This document shows, piece after piece, positions 55,551 to 64,000 of a stretch of 64,000 bases of DNA. The notes beneath the pieces were generated by a model, which was not told the DNA's origin, made no database searches, and saw only the letters and a list, made by a program, of their open reading frames with translations. The position numbers and the translations under genes are program-made. The DNA is taken from NCBI GenBank assembly GCA_000716465.1, contig JNWL01000015.1, positions 82,019 through 146,018 of the forward strand, written 5' to 3'. This stretch comes from Streptomyces bikiniensis. GTDB taxonomy: Bacteria; Actinomycetota; Actinomycetes; Streptomycetales; Streptomycetaceae. Positions within the stretch are counted from its first letter, which is position 1. Every line of letters begins with the position of its first letter.

Positions 55551-56177
55551 ATGGCCCTCGGCAAGGACTACGCCCAGCAGCAGTGCTCCATCGCCCGCGC
55601 CCTCGAGGTGGTCGGCGAGCGCTGGACCCTCCTCCTCGTGCGCGACGCCTTCTACGGAGTCCGGCGCTACAGCGACTTCCTCGCCCACCTCGGCGCCCCC
55701 CGCGCCGTCCTCGCCGCCCGCCTCCAGGCCCTCGTCGAGATCGGCGTCCTCGAACGGCGGCGCTATCAGGAGTCGCCCCCGCGCGACGAGTACGTCCTCA
55801 CCGAGCGCGGCCTCGCCCTCTGGCCCGTCCTGTGGTCGCTCGGCTCCTGGGCCCGGACCGAACTCCCCGGCACCCTGCCGATGCGCCACTTCCACCACGC
55901 CGACTGCGGCACCGAACTCGGCCCCGGCGGCGCGTGCCCCGCCTGCGGCCTCCCCGTCCCGCCCGCCGACGTCGAGATGCGGCCCGGCGCCGGACTCGAC
56001 CCGGACCCCGCCGATCCCGTCGGCCGCGCCCTCCTGCGACCCCGGCGCCTCCTCGTACCCCTGGAGACCGCCTGGACCGACCGCCTGGATCGAGGGGCGG
56101 GGCCGCGGGAACTTTCCCCTTCCGCCGTGCGTCTTCAAGGCGGAGAGACCGGCGGTACGGAGGAGGTGACGGGATGA
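55551..56177 (+). CDS. HxlR-family transcriptional regulator
   Basis: A 208-residue protein has the HxlR winged helix (CSIARALEVVGERWTLLLVR, then DAFYGVRRYSDF, then RLQALVEIGVLERRRYQESP) followed by a C-terminal region with a CPACG zinc-ribbon-like pair. It likely responds to a stress compound and regulates the divergent MFS pump and itself. The start at 55551 is chosen because TACGAT ends 7 bp before it (leaderless); an ATG at 55542 would lie inside the -10 box. Confidence 0.88.
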   Translation: MALGKDYAQQQCSIARALEVVGERWTLLLVRDAFYGVRRYSDFLAHLGAPRAVLAARLQALVEIGVLERRRYQESPPRDEYVLTERGLALWPVLWSLGSWARTELPGTLPMRHFHHADCGTELGPGGACPACGLPVPPADVEMRPGAGLDPDPADPVGRALLRPRRLLVPLETAWTDRLDRGAGPRELSPSAVRLQGGETGGTEEVTG

Positions 56178-56488
56178 CGGGCAGGACCCCCGCCCCGCGG
56201 CTCCTCGCGCCGCTGCTCTTCCTGCTCGCGCTCGCCGGGCTGCTCCTGTCCGACGGGGTCGGCGGGCTCGCCGGGGCCGGTGTCTCCGCCGCCGTCGCCC
56301 TCGCCGCGGCGACCCTCGTCCACGCCCTGTCCGGCGCCCGTACGGCTCCGGCCGTGCCGCCCACCGCCGTCCGCACCGCCATACGCGACCGCGAGCGGCG
56401 CACCGCCTTCCTGCCGCAGCGCGACCCCGACGCCGCGGGCCGCCGCAGACCCCGGGCTCCCGGCCGTCCCCTCCCGACGGCCGTGTAG
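56174..56488 (+). CDS. Small membrane protein (DUF6412-like)
   Basis: A 104-residue protein has two hydrophobic segments (LLAPLLFLLALAGLLLSDGV and GAGVSAAVALAAATLVHALSG) and a basic C-terminal tail. It is ATGA-coupled to the HxlR gene and precedes the YidC paralogue, an arrangement I recall as typical for DUF6412. The function is unknown. Confidence 0.65.
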   Translation: MTGRTPAPRLLAPLLFLLALAGLLLSDGVGGLAGAGVSAAVALAAATLVHALSGARTAPAVPPTAVRTAIRDRERRTAFLPQRDPDAAGRRRPRAPGRPLPTAV

Positions 56489-56584
56489 GGAGCTCCCCAC
56501 CCCCTTTTCCGGGACCCCGCGCGGATCCGTCATGCCGAGAAACACCTCTCCCCGGCACGACGAGACCCCACGGAGGGCTCCTCC

Positions 56585-57325
56585 ATGTCCACTCTCACGT
56601 CCCTGTTCGCCGCCCTGGTCGAGCGGCTCGCCGAGCTGCTCCAGCCGCTCTTCGCCACCACCGCCACCGCCGCCGCGATCGTCCTCTTCACCGCGCTCGT
56701 ACGGCTCGCCGTCCACCCGCTCTCCCGGGCCGCCGCCCGCGGCCAGAAGGCCCGCACCCGCCTCGCCCCGCAGCTCGCCGCGCTCCGGAAGAAGCACGCC
56801 AAGAACCCCGAGCGGCTCAAGAAGGCGATCCTCGACCTGCACGCCAAGGAGAAGGTCTCGCCCTTCGCCGACATCATGCCCAGCCTGCTCCAGGCCCCCG
56901 CCTTCCTCCTCATGTACCACCTGTTCGCCGGCGACCGGATGGCCGGGCACGCCCTCTTCGCCGCCCCGCTCGGCGACCGCTGGGCCGACGCCCTCTCCCA
57001 CGGCGGACCGTTCGGCCCGGCCGGGCAGGTCTACCTCGTCCTGTTCGCGATCGTCGCCGCCGTCGCCGCCTTCGGCTACCGCCACGGCAAGCGGCAGCTC
57101 GCCGCCCAGCCGCTCGACCTCGGGCAGCCCACCCCCGGCGCCGGCGCGATCACCAAGGTGATGCCGCTGCTCTCCTTCGCCACCCTGATCACGGTCGCCG
57201 TCGTCCCGCTCGCCGCCGCCCTCTACGTCGTCACCAGCACCGCCTGGACCGTCGTGGAGCGGGCCTTCCTCTTCCGTACGCCGGAGGAAGGGGCGTCCGG
57301 CGGCGCCGTCGCTACTCGCGCGTAA
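56585..57325 (+). CDS. YidC/Oxa1-family membrane insertase paralogue
   Basis: A 246-residue protein with the core of YidC: the conserved RLAVHPLSRAAARGQKARTR (basic cytoplasmic loop with hydrophilic groove Arg), PQLAALRKKHAKNPERLKKA and helices 3-5. It lacks the usual long periplasmic domain and is not the primary housekeeping yidC, which lies near rnpA and dnaA. GAGGGC and CTCC-rich sequence precede the ATG. It could insert a specific small membrane protein. Confidence 0.85.
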   Translation: MSTLTSLFAALVERLAELLQPLFATTATAAAIVLFTALVRLAVHPLSRAAARGQKARTRLAPQLAALRKKHAKNPERLKKAILDLHAKEKVSPFADIMPSLLQAPAFLLMYHLFAGDRMAGHALFAAPLGDRWADALSHGGPFGPAGQVYLVLFAIVAAVAAFGYRHGKRQLAAQPLDLGQPTPGAGAITKVMPLLSFATLITVAVVPLAAALYVVTSTAWTVVERAFLFRTPEEGASGGAVATRA

Positions 57326-57461
57326 GGGTCCACTGCGTGGGCGGGGTCTTGCAGAGCGGCCCGTTCTCTTGGAGGATCGACCAATCCTCCGATGGCCGCA
57401 CTCCATCGGCCGGGGCACCCCAGGGCCCTCCCGGGCCCACCTCGACCACAGGGAGAAGACC

Positions 57462-58319
57462 ATGAAGCTGCTGCGTGTCGGCCCGCCCGGAGCCGAGCGT
57501 CCCGCCCTCCTCGACCAGGGCGGCACCCTCCGCGACCTCTCCGCCCTCGTCGACGACGTCGACGGCGGCCTGCTCGCCGACGCCGCGGCCCTCGACCGGA
57601 TCCGCGCCGCCGCCGGTGCCGGGGTGCTGCCCCCGCTCGACGCCACCGGGCTGCGCGTCGGCCCGCCCGTCGGCCGGATCGGCAAGGTCGTGTGCATCGG
57701 CCTCAACTACCACGGGCACGCCGCCGAGACCGGCCAGGCCATCCCGGCCGAGCCCGTCGTCTTCCTCAAAGCCGCCGACACCGTCGTCGGCCCGGACGAC
57801 ACCGTGCTCGTACCGCGCGGCTCGGTGAAGACCGACTGGGAGGTGGAGCTGGCCGTCGTCATCGGCCGCACCGCCCGCTACCTGGAGACCGACGAGCAGG
57901 CCCTCGCGCACGTCGCCGGGTACGCGGTCGCCCACGACGTCTCCGAGCGCGAGTTCCAGATCGAGCGCGGCGGCACCTGGGACAAGGGCAAGAACTGCGA
58001 GACCTTCAACCCGCTCGGGCCCTGGCTCGTCACCGCCGACGAGGTGCCCGACCCGCAGGCGCTCTCCCTCCGCCTCTGGGTCAACGGCGAGCTCAGGCAG
58101 GACGGGCACACCTCCGACCAGATCTTCCCGGTCGCGGAAGTCGTCCGGTACGTCAGCCGGTTCATGACCCTGTACCCGGGCGACGTCATCAACACCGGCA
58201 CGCCCGCCGGCGTCGCCATGGGACAGCCGGACCCCAAGCCGTACCTGCGTCCCGGCGACGTGGTCGAGCTGGAGGTCGAAGGGCTCGGCCGGCAGCGGCA
58301 GGAGCTCAAGGGCGCCTGA
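57462..58319 (+). CDS. Fumarylacetoacetate hydrolase family protein
   Basis: A 285-residue FAH-fold enzyme: [19 protein letters not shown], then [18 protein letters not shown], then a [11 protein letters not shown] metal-binding Asp-Trp-Glu-x-Glu and [20 protein letters not shown]. It may cleave or decarboxylate a beta-diketo or keto acid (fumarylpyruvate, ureidoglycolate or 2-keto acid). It could process products of the tyrosine or homogentisate route but lies 48 kb from hppD. GGGAG precedes the ATG. Confidence 0.85.
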   Translation: MKLLRVGPPGAERPALLDQGGTLRDLSALVDDVDGGLLADAAALDRIRAAAGAGVLPPLDATGLRVGPPVGRIGKVVCIGLNYHGHAAETGQAIPAEPVVFLKAADTVVGPDDTVLVPRGSVKTDWEVELAVVIGRTARYLETDEQALAHVAGYAVAHDVSEREFQIERGGTWDKGKNCETFNPLGPWLVTADEVPDPQALSLRLWVNGELRQDGHTSDQIFPVAEVVRYVSRFMTLYPGDVINTGTPAGVAMGQPDPKPYLRPGDVVELEVEGLGRQRQELKGA

Positions 58320-58335
58320 GGCCGGGGAGGGCGGG

Positions 58336-58499
58336 CCGCTCCCGGCCCGCCCGCTCTCCCCGGAAGGCTGCTCCCGGCCCGCCCGCTCTCCTCGGACGGC
58401 TGCTCCCGGCCCGCCCGCTCTCCTCGGACGGCTGCTCCCGGCCCGCCCGCTCTCTCCGGACGGCTGCTCCCGGCCCGCCCGCCCGCCCTCCCCGAACGG
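58336..58499. repeat. 32-bp tandem repeat array after the FAH gene
   Basis: Five units begin at 58336, 58368, 58400, 58432 and 58464 (unit of type CTGCTCCCGGCCCGCCCGCT plus 12 bp); the fifth is 36 bp and a partial sixth starts at 58500. Identity between inner units is nearly complete. No gene is supported here. Confidence 0.85.
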
Positions 58500-58552
58500 C
58501 CGCTCCTGACCCGCCGTCAGGGGACGGGCCTGGGCCCTTCCGTTGTGAAAAC

Positions 58553-58578
58553 GGCGACGTCCCGCGTGGGGCGTCGCC
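58553..58578 (+). terminator. Hairpin upstream of the surface-protein gene
   Basis: 11-bp arms with one T-G pair (58553-58563 and 58568-58578) and a GCGT loop end 31 bp before the next ATG. It may terminate readthrough from the FAH gene. Confidence 0.6.
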
Positions 58579-58609
58579 ATTTCCATGCGCATTTTGCATA
58601 TTGCCCGAT

Positions 58610-60451
58610 ATGGAACGAATTGTGCACGCGCAGAGGCGGGACCGGCGCCGCCTCGCCCTCATCGCCGCGTCCACCGTCGCGGCCACCGCCCTCGTCGGCA
58701 CCCTGGCCGTCAGCGGTCACGCCGACCCGCTTCCGGGCGGCCTCGGGCCCTGCCTGCCGGGCAACTGCCCGGCCACGTACCCCGACCTCAACAGCGGCCC
58801 CGTCCAGTACCGCGACAACAACATCAACATCTTCGTCGGCGGTGACTTCCTCGTCCGCGAGGCGGCGGCCGAGGCCGAGGGCAAGGTCGTGGTCCTGGGC
58901 GGCTTCGACATGAACAAGCGCGTGGGCGCCTCCGCCGTCTACAACGTCGGCATCGTGGGCGGCGGGTCCCGCGTCCCGCCCGACAACGGCACCGACTTCC
59001 TCACCGTCGGCGAGGACGTGACCGTCGCCGCCGGGCAGCGCCTGCTCACCGAGGAGGGCACGGTCAGCGGCGTCACGCGGTACGGGGGCGCCCTTTCCGG
59101 CACGGTGATCCCGGCCCCGGTGCAGGACGACGACGCGGCCGCCCCGTACCTCTCGCTCCGAGACCAGCTCACCGACGCGAGCCAGTGCTACGCCTACGTC
59201 GACGGCGCCCACCGCGCCACGACCGGCACCGCCGTCAACAGCGGCTCGGAGACCCTCTTCACGGGCGACGGCGCCTCGACGCTCCAGGTCTTCGACGTCG
59301 ACTTCGACATGGAGTCCACGAGCGGCGGGCAGCAGAACATCCGCTTCCAGGGCGTTCCGGCCGGGGCGACGGTCCTCGTCAACGTCTACGGCGCCGACCG
59401 CACCGTCGACACGTACATCAACCAACTGCCGGACGGTCTCCGCGAGCGGGTCCTGTGGAACTTCCCGGACGCCACGGCGGTGACGTTCGAGGGGACGGCC
59501 CAGTTCGCGGGCAGCGTCCTGATCGGCAACCAGGCCAGCACGGCGACCGTGACCATGCCGGGCACGAACGGCCGCTTCTTCACCACCGGCAACCTGACGC
59601 ACGCGTCGGAGACGACCGGGGGCGGCGGGCAGGAGATGCACGCCTACCCGTTCAACGGGGACCTGCCGTCCTGCACGGACCCGACGCCCACGCCCACCCC
59701 GACCGAGCCGACGCCGACTCCCACGGACCCGACGCCGACTCCCACGGAGCCCACCCCGACCCCCACGGAGCCGACTCCCACACCCACGGAGCCCACCCCT
59801 ACGCCCACGGACCCGACGCCGACTCCGACCGAGCCGACGCCGACTCCGACCGAGCCCACGCCGACCCCCACGGAGCCGACTCCCACACCCACGGACCCCA
59901 CTCCCACACCCACGGAGCCCACGCCGACCCCGACGGAACCCACTCCTACGCCTACGGAGCCCACCCCGACCCCGACCGAGCCGACCCCGACCCCGACCGA
60001 GCCGACGCCGACCCCGACCGAGCCCACCCCGACTCCCACCGATCACACGGACGGCGGTTCGACGGACGGCGGTGGTGACGGTGGCTACGGTGACGACACC
60101 GGCGGTACGGGAGACTCCGGCGGCACCGGTGGGCCCGGCGGTCCCGGTGGACACGGTGACTCCGGCGGGACGGGAGGCCCCGGCGGGCACGGCGACTCCG
60201 GTGGTTCCAACGGAGCCGGTGGCCACGGAAACACCGGCGGTCACAGCAGCACCGGCGGCCACGGGAGTTCCGGCGGCACCGGTGGTTACGGCGACTCCGG
60301 CGGCGACCACGGCCCCCACGGTTCGAACGGCGAGCTCTCCGAGACCGGTGCCGGCACCGGGAAGATCGTCATGGGCGCCCTGGCGGTCGTCCTCGCCCTC
60401 GGCGGCGGCGTCCTCGTGATGATCAGCCGGCGTCGGAGCCGTACGAGCTGA
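58610..60451 (+). CDS. Choice-of-anchor-A surface protein with TPTPTEP repeats and sorting signal
   Basis: A 613-residue protein has a signal peptide ([20 protein letters not shown]), a domain with [20 protein letters not shown] and LGGFDMNKR typical of choice-of-anchor-A adhesins, a stalk of about 17 TPTPT(E/D)P repeats (59685-60040) and a Gly-rich region. The tail LSETG plus hydrophobic helix and RRRSR is a sortase sorting signal related to the LAXTG used by Streptomyces sortases. It is thus probably attached to the cell wall and projected by the Pro-Thr stalk. CATATT ends 7 bp before the ATG. Confidence 0.8.
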   Translation: MERIVHAQRRDRRRLALIAASTVAATALVGTLAVSGHADPLPGGLGPCLPGNCPATYPDLNSGPVQYRDNNINIFVGGDFLVREAAAEAEGKVVVLGGFDMNKRVGASAVYNVGIVGGGSRVPPDNGTDFLTVGEDVTVAAGQRLLTEEGTVSGVTRYGGALSGTVIPAPVQDDDAAAPYLSLRDQLTDASQCYAYVDGAHRATTGTAVNSGSETLFTGDGASTLQVFDVDFDMESTSGGQQNIRFQGVPAGATVLVNVYGADRTVDTYINQLPDGLRERVLWNFPDATAVTFEGTAQFAGSVLIGNQASTATVTMPGTNGRFFTTGNLTHASETTGGGGQEMHAYPFNGDLPSCTDPTPTPTPTEPTPTPTDPTPTPTEPTPTPTEPTPTPTEPTPTPTDPTPTPTEPTPTPTEPTPTPTEPTPTPTDPTPTPTEPTPTPTEPTPTPTEPTPTPTEPTPTPTEPTPTPTEPTPTPTDHTDGGSTDGGGDGGYGDDTGGTGDSGGTGGPGGPGGHGDSGGTGGPGGHGDSGGSNGAGGHGNTGGHSSTGGHGSSGGTGGYGDSGGDHGPHGSNGELSETGAGTGKIVMGALAVVLALGGGVLVMISRRRSRTS

Positions 60452-60905
60452 GCAGTCGCTCCAGTGCCTCGACGACCAGGGCGTGATCCTCGGCCTGCGG
60501 CAGCCCCGAGACCGTGACCGAGCCGATCACTCCCGCGCCCTCGACCCCGATCGGGAACGACCCGCCATGGGCGGCGTACCGGTCGGGGTCGAGGCGCGAG
60601 GACGCCTCGAACGTCGTCCCCTTGGCCCGGAACCGGGCCCCGACCAGGAACGAGCTCTCCCCGTACCGCTCCACGACCCGCCGCTTGCGGTCGATCCAGG
60701 CGTCGTTGTCCGCGCTGGACCCCGGCAGCGCGCAGTGGAACAGCTGCTGCGCCCCGCGCCGTACGTCGATCGCCACGGGCGCCCGCCGCTCCCGGGCCAG
60801 CGAGACCAGGAGCGTGCCGAGCGTCCAGGCGTCCTCGTACGTGAAGCGGGGCAGGGTCAGCCGGGCCTCCTGGGCCTCCAGTTCCCCGACCTCGGAGCTG
60901 CTCAC
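60423..60905 (-). CDS. UPF0303/HbpS-like family protein
   Basis: A 160-residue protein ends with [12 protein letters not shown] and contains [40 protein letters not shown] and [22 protein letters not shown] with the GG-S pattern of the GlcG/HbpS/UPF0303 fold. HbpS binds haem; a small-molecule-binding role is inferred. The GTG overlaps the upstream oxidoreductase stop (GTGA), so the two are coupled. Its 3' end overlaps the opposite-strand surface-protein gene by 29 bp. Confidence 0.82.
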   Translation of the reverse strand: MSSSEVGELEAQEARLTLPRFTYEDAWTLGTLLVSLARERRAPVAIDVRRGAQQLFHCALPGSSADNDAWIDRKRRVVERYGESSFLVGARFRAKGTTFEASSRLDPDRYAAHGGSFPIGVEGAGVIGSVTVSGLPQAEDHALVVEALERLLSSYGSDAG

Positions 60906-61996
60906 AGCGCCACCGTGATCCCCTCGCGGGCCGACCGCCGCGCCGCCTCCAGGACGTCGAGCGCGTCGGCGGCCTCGTGCGCGGTGACCGGGTTCGGGCC
61001 GGTGCCGCGCAGGGCGGCGGCGACGGCCGCGTAGTACGCCGGGTAGTCGCCGGGCAGCGACTCGACCGACGTCCCGCCGCCGGTCAGCGGCGACTCGCCG
61101 GCACCGAGCCGGCCCCACAGCTCCTCCGGCTCCGCGCCCCAGACCGCGCCGCCGGCCCCGGGCCGCAGCCCGTCGCGCAGGGCGGCCTCCTGGGGGTCGA
61201 GTCCGTGCTTCACGAAGCCCGCGCGCTGCCCGAGCACCCGGAACCGGGGGCCGAGCTGGGCGGTGGTGGCGCTCACGTACAGGTGGGAGCGGACCCCGTT
61301 CGCGTGGGTGAGCGCGAGGAAGGTGTCGTCGTCGGCCTCGGCGCCCGGCCGGCGCACGTCCGACTCGGCGTACACCGAGACCACCGGACCGAAGAGGACG
61401 AGGGCCTGGTCCACGACGTGGCTGCCCAGGTCGTACAGGAGACCGCCGATCTCCTCCGGCGCCCCCGACTCGCGCCAGCCGCCCTTGGGCTTCGGCCGCC
61501 ACCGCTCGAAGCGGGACTCGAAGCGCTGGACCCCGCCGAGCGCGTCCTCGTCCAGGAGGCGGCGCAGGGTGCGGAAGTCGCTGTCCCAGCGGCGGTTCTG
61601 GAAGACCGAGAGCAGCAGGCCCCGCTCCTCGGCGAGGGCGGCGAGTCCGCGCGCCTCGGCGGCGGTCCCGGCGAGCGGCTTGTCCACGACGACCGGGAGG
61701 CCCGCCTCCAGGGCGGCCGTGGCGACCTCGACGTGCGTCTTGTTGGGGGAGGCGACGACGACCAGGTCCAGCTCCTCCGCGCCCGGCGCCCACAGCTCCT
61801 CGGGCTTCGCCGCCACCCGTACGCCCGGGTGGGCGGCGCGCGCCTCGGCGGCCCGTTCGGGGTTGCCGGTGGTGACGGCGGCGAGGGCGAGGTCCTCGGA
61901 GGCGGCGATCAGGGGGGCGTGGAAGACGGAGCCGGCCAGGCCGTAGCCGACGAGTCCGACGCGGAGGGGGATGCGGGGGGTGTCGGTGCCAGTCAT
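60902..61996 (-). CDS. Gfo/Idh/MocA-family oxidoreductase
   Basis: A 364-residue NAD(P)-dependent sugar or polyol dehydrogenase. The Rossmann motif VGLVGYGLAGSVFHAPLI is followed by VVVASPNKTHVE and the catalytic Lys in VVVDKPLA; SDFRTLRRLL and DLGSHVVDQA match family motifs. It starts at 61996, 7 bp after a TTAAGT -10 box with TTGCAC at -35 (17-bp spacer), so the message is likely leaderless. It is divergent from a ROK regulator with a shared operator. Confidence 0.9.
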   Translation of the reverse strand: MTGTDTPRIPLRVGLVGYGLAGSVFHAPLIAASEDLALAAVTTGNPERAAEARAAHPGVRVAAKPEELWAPGAEELDLVVVASPNKTHVEVATAALEAGLPVVVDKPLAGTAAEARGLAALAEERGLLLSVFQNRRWDSDFRTLRRLLDEDALGGVQRFESRFERWRPKPKGGWRESGAPEEIGGLLYDLGSHVVDQALVLFGPVVSVYAESDVRRPGAEADDDTFLALTHANGVRSHLYVSATTAQLGPRFRVLGQRAGFVKHGLDPQEAALRDGLRPGAGGAVWGAEPEELWGRLGAGESPLTGGGTSVESLPGDYPAYYAAVAAALRGTGPNPVTAHEAADALDVLEAARRSAREGITVAL

Positions 61997-62009
61997 GTTC
62001 CTCACTTAA

Positions 62010-62022
62010 GCAACGCTGTTGC
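62010..62022. promoter_or_regulatory. Shared operator of the oxidoreductase and ROK genes
   Basis: GCAACGCTGTTGC (5-bp perfect arms, 3-bp centre) lies inside the spacer of the oxidoreductase promoter and overlaps the -35 (TTGCCA) of the predicted ROK promoter. It is likely bound by the ROK repressor. Confidence 0.65.
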
Positions 62023-62052
62023 CAAAGTGCAAGCGGCGGCGACAATGGGGGC

Positions 62053-63285
62053 GTGAGGAAAGACCAGGGCGGAGTGAACGTACCGGCGCTGCGCAGCCAC
62101 AACACCGCGCTCGTGCTCGACCTGCTGCGCGGGGCGGGGGAGGGCGGGATCAGCCGGCTGGAGCTGGCCGAGGGGACCAGGCTCACCCCGCAGGCCGTCA
62201 GCAAGATCACCGCGCGGCTGCGCGCGGACGGCCTCGCGGCGGAGGCGGGCCACCGGGCCTCGACCGGCGGCAAGCCCCGTACGGTCCTGCGCCTGGTGCC
62301 CTCCGCCGCGCACGCCGTCGGCGTCCACCTCGACCGGGACGAGCTGACGGTCCTCCTGACCGACCTCGCGGGCACGGCCGTCGCCCTCCGCCGCCGCCCG
62401 GTGGACCTGGGCGCGGGGGCGGGGCCGGTCCTGGACGCGGTGACGGAGGAGGTACGGGGGCTGCTGGGGGAGGGTGGCGGGAGCGGGAGCCGGGGCGGAG
62501 GCGGCCGGGACGAGGATGGCGAGGGCGGCCAGGGCGGGGGTGGCGAGGGCGGCCAGGGCGAGGGCGGCGGGTACGGAGGCGGGAGCGGTCGGTACGGCGC
62601 CGGGGGCCGGGCCGTCCTCGGCGTCGGGGTCGCCATGCCCGGGCCCCTGGACCACCGGGCCGGGGTGCCCGGCCGGGTCACGGGCTTCCCCGAGTGGGCC
62701 GGCCATCCGGTCCGCGACGAGCTGGCCCGGCGCCTCGACCTCCCCGTCGTGCTCGACAAGGACACCAACGCCGCCGCCCTCGGCCTCGCCCTGCGGCCCG
62801 GCGCGCCCGGCTCCTTCGCCTACGTCCACCTCGGTACGGGCCTCGGCGCCGGCCTCGTCCTCGGCGGCGCGCCGCTGCGGGGGGACAGGACCGGGGCGGG
62901 CGAGCTGGGCCACCAGACCGTCCAGCTCGACGGGCCGCCGTGCGGCTGCGGCGGGCGCGGCTGCCTGGAGGTCCTGTGCCTGGCGGCGGTGGCGCGCGGC
63001 GAATCCGCCGGGGCCGCGCGGATTCTGGGCGCGGGCGCCGCCAATCTCGTACGGCTCCTCGACATCGACCAGGTCCTCCTGGGCGGCCGGGTGGTGCTCG
63101 CCGCGCCGGAGGTCTTCGCGGACGGGGTGCGGGCGGTCCTCGCCGGCCTCGGTCTGACGACCCCGGTGGGCGTCGTCGCGGAACGGGACGCGGTGGCGGA
63201 GGGCGCGGCGTGGCTGACCCTGGCGCCGGTCTTCGGGAAGGAGCCGGGGCGTTTTTACGGGGGCGAGCCGGTGGGGACGACCTGA
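62053..63285 (+). CDS. ROK-family transcriptional regulator
   Basis: A 410-residue protein with an N-terminal winged HTH ([20 protein letters not shown]) and a ROK domain: [60 protein letters not shown] with the zinc Cys. A 45-residue Gly/Glu-rich linker (encoded 62465-62605) between the two N-terminal parts is unusual for the family. GACAAT ends 6 bp before the GTG. It probably senses a sugar and represses the divergent oxidoreductase. Confidence 0.9.
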   Translation: MRKDQGGVNVPALRSHNTALVLDLLRGAGEGGISRLELAEGTRLTPQAVSKITARLRADGLAAEAGHRASTGGKPRTVLRLVPSAAHAVGVHLDRDELTVLLTDLAGTAVALRRRPVDLGAGAGPVLDAVTEEVRGLLGEGGGSGSRGGGGRDEDGEGGQGGGGEGGQGEGGGYGGGSGRYGAGGRAVLGVGVAMPGPLDHRAGVPGRVTGFPEWAGHPVRDELARRLDLPVVLDKDTNAAALGLALRPGAPGSFAYVHLGTGLGAGLVLGGAPLRGDRTGAGELGHQTVQLDGPPCGCGGRGCLEVLCLAAVARGESAGAARILGAGAANLVRLLDIDQVLLGGRVVLAAPEVFADGVRAVLAGLGLTTPVGVVAERDAVAEGAAWLTLAPVFGKEPGRFYGGEPVGTT

Positions 63286-63289
63286 TCCG

Positions 63290-63709
63290 GTGGGCCTGAT
63301 CGGCCTGATCGGCCTGGTGGGCCTGGTGGGACCGTTCGGCCTGGTGGGCCTGGTGGGCCTGGTGGGACCGTTCGGCCCGGTGGGCCCGTTCGGCCTGGTG
63401 GGCCTGGTGGGACCGTTCGGCCCGGTGGGCCCGTTCGGCCTGGTGGGCCTGGTGGGCCTGGTGGGCCTGGTGGGCCCGGTGGGGCCGTTCAAACCGGTGG
63501 GCCCGGTGGGCTCGGTGGGCCCGGTGGGACTGTTCGGCCCGGTGGGACTGTTCGGCCTGGTGGGACTGTTCGGCCTGGTGGGACTGTTCGGCCTGGTGGG
63601 CCTGGTGGGCCTGGTGGGCCTGGTGGGCCTGGTGGGACCGGTGGGCCCGTTCGGCCCGTTCGGCCCGTTCGAACCGGTCGGCCCGTCCGGTCCGATCATC
63701 GGAAAGTAG
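63290..63709 (+). repeat. 9-bp collagen-like (Gly-X-Y) repeat tract, open on the plus strand
   Basis: Nearly all of this 420-bp region is built from 9-bp units GGCCTGGTG, GGACCGTTC, GGCCCGGTG and GGCCCGTTC. In the + frame from 63290 it reads Gly-Leu-Val/Gly-Pro-Phe/Gly-Pro-Val triplets for 139 residues and stops with a unique ...PSGPIIGK end. On the minus strand it also reads (G/R)-P-(T/N) triplets. There is no ribosome site 5' of 63290, so translation is uncertain. It may be a minisatellite or a collagen-like ORF downstream of the ROK gene. Confidence 0.8.
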
Positions 63710-63832
63710 GCTGATCGGGCGGATTCCTGGCCCTCCCGGAGCAGCCCCCGGTGTCGCCGCCCGCCCCGCCCCCTCCCGCGTGGCAGCGTCGCGGCCGTCC
63801 CCCTGCCCGCGAACAGCAAAGGCACCGGCACC

Positions 63833-64000
63833 ATGGCATCCGCACCCCTGCGACTGCGCAGCGTCCGCGCCGTGACCGTGGCGACCGCCGTGGCGGCCCC
63901 CTTCGCGCTCGCGGCCCCCTCCCCGGTGGGCCTGGTGGGACCGTTCGGCCCGGTGGGCCCGTTCGGCCTGGTGGGCCTGGTGGGCCTGGTGGGCCTGGTG
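63833..64000 (+). CDS. Secreted protein, 5' part only (3' end outside window)
   Basis: The ATG at 63833 begins a typical twin-basic signal peptide ([20 protein letters not shown], then [10 protein letters not shown]). From residue 31 the frame turns abruptly into collagen-like [20 protein letters not shown], the same sequence as at 63397-63472. Either this is a secreted collagen-like protein or a repeat-driven assembly join. Confidence 0.6.
   Translation, partial: MASAPLRLRSVRAVTVATAVAAPFALAAPSPVGLVGPFGPVGPFGLVGLVGLVGLV
63925..64000. repeat. 76-bp exact copy of the collagen-like repeat at the window end
   Basis: Bases 63925-64000 are identical to 63397-63472 and keep the same reading frame. 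The upstream flanks differ. Confidence 0.9.

Noticed and set aside
58336..58510. CRISPR array
   Set aside because: The 32-bp units are contiguous, without unique spacers, and no cas gene is present.
59644..60039. Minus-strand ORF of repeated GVGVGSV
   Set aside because: It is the antisense of the TPTPTEP stalk of the surface-protein gene and has no ribosome site or flanking features.
60423..62768. 781-codon open frame covering UPF0303 and the oxidoreductase on the minus strand
   Set aside because: Only its last 161 codons (60423-60905) are a real gene; the rest is out of frame with the oxidoreductase and reads as Arg/Pro-rich shadow.
63290..63709. Confident collagen-like CDS
   Set aside because: The frame is open on both strands because of the 9-bp repeat and has no ribosome site, so it is listed as a repeat rather than a gene.

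Overview
The window looks like a chromosomal segment of a Streptomyces. It is very GC-rich, with strong third-position G/C bias and many GTG starts. It carries an SsgA-like sporulation protein, DasR-type operators on N-acetylglucosamine PTS genes, an M6 protease and a putative sortase-anchored surface protein. From memory, the gene order around hppD, ssgG, pncB, clpS, nagE/nagF and rph matches the S. coelicolor region near SCO2890-SCO2930; no alignment was run.

Layout. 1-5 kb: end of an MFS exporter, a ribbon-helix-helix/Doc toxin-antitoxin pair with a palindromic operator, a superfamily 2 helicase, an IclR regulator and a secreted Lon-like protease. 5.9-8.6 kb: an ArsR-like regulator, a small protein and an MFS pump, with a large operator over a leaderless promoter, then an Lrp regulator. 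8.7-19.9 kb: hppD, a TPR protein, a GlcD-type flavoprotein, ssgG, two RDD membrane proteins and the M6 metalloprotease. 20-36.6 kb: a housekeeping block whose order (pncB, clpS, DUF2017, mec, cysO, cysM, metallo-beta-lactamase protein, rph, rdgB) resembles M. tuberculosis Rv1330c-Rv1341. It is interrupted by an amino-acid permease, a cobalamin-riboswitch btuFCD operon, a truncated PemK gene with a dispersed repeat, and the GlcNAc PTS genes nagE2, nagE1 and nagF. 36.6-43.6 kb: tRNA-Leu(UAG), a repeat-containing HNH endonuclease, an MHS transporter, a peroxiredoxin, a GroES-like gene, a guanidine-III riboswitch with a gdx exporter, and a bifunctional penicillin-binding protein. 43.8-48.8 kb: a three-gene ABC-2 exporter, DUF445 and small genes. 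48.8-52.8 kb is the most accessory-looking part: a frameshifted HTH regulator, two coupled HATPase proteins (the second degenerate) and a probable McrB-N/PD-(D/E)XK nuclease. 52.8-64 kb: a SEC-C protein, an HxlR-controlled MFS pump, a YidC paralogue, an FAH enzyme, a 32-bp tandem repeat, an anchored surface protein, an oxidoreductase/ROK divergent pair sharing one operator, and collagen-like 9-bp repeats that recur at the window edge.

Several genes work together. Mec, CysO and CysM form the protein-bound sulfur route to cysteine, preceded by a putative cysteine-sensing leader peptide. PncA and PncB recycle nicotinamide. BtuFCD imports cobalamin under B12 control. NagF and NagE form the GlcNAc phosphotransferase under DasR. 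Many promoters look leaderless, with a TANNNT-like -10 box six or seven bases before the start codon.

The best candidates for something undescribed are the DUF3578/PD-(D/E)XK nuclease at 51680-52810, the JAMM/CysO pair in which CysO has a two-residue tail after Gly-Gly, and the repeat-module HNH endonuclease beside tRNA-Leu. No CRISPR array, integrase, IS transposase or rRNA was seen.
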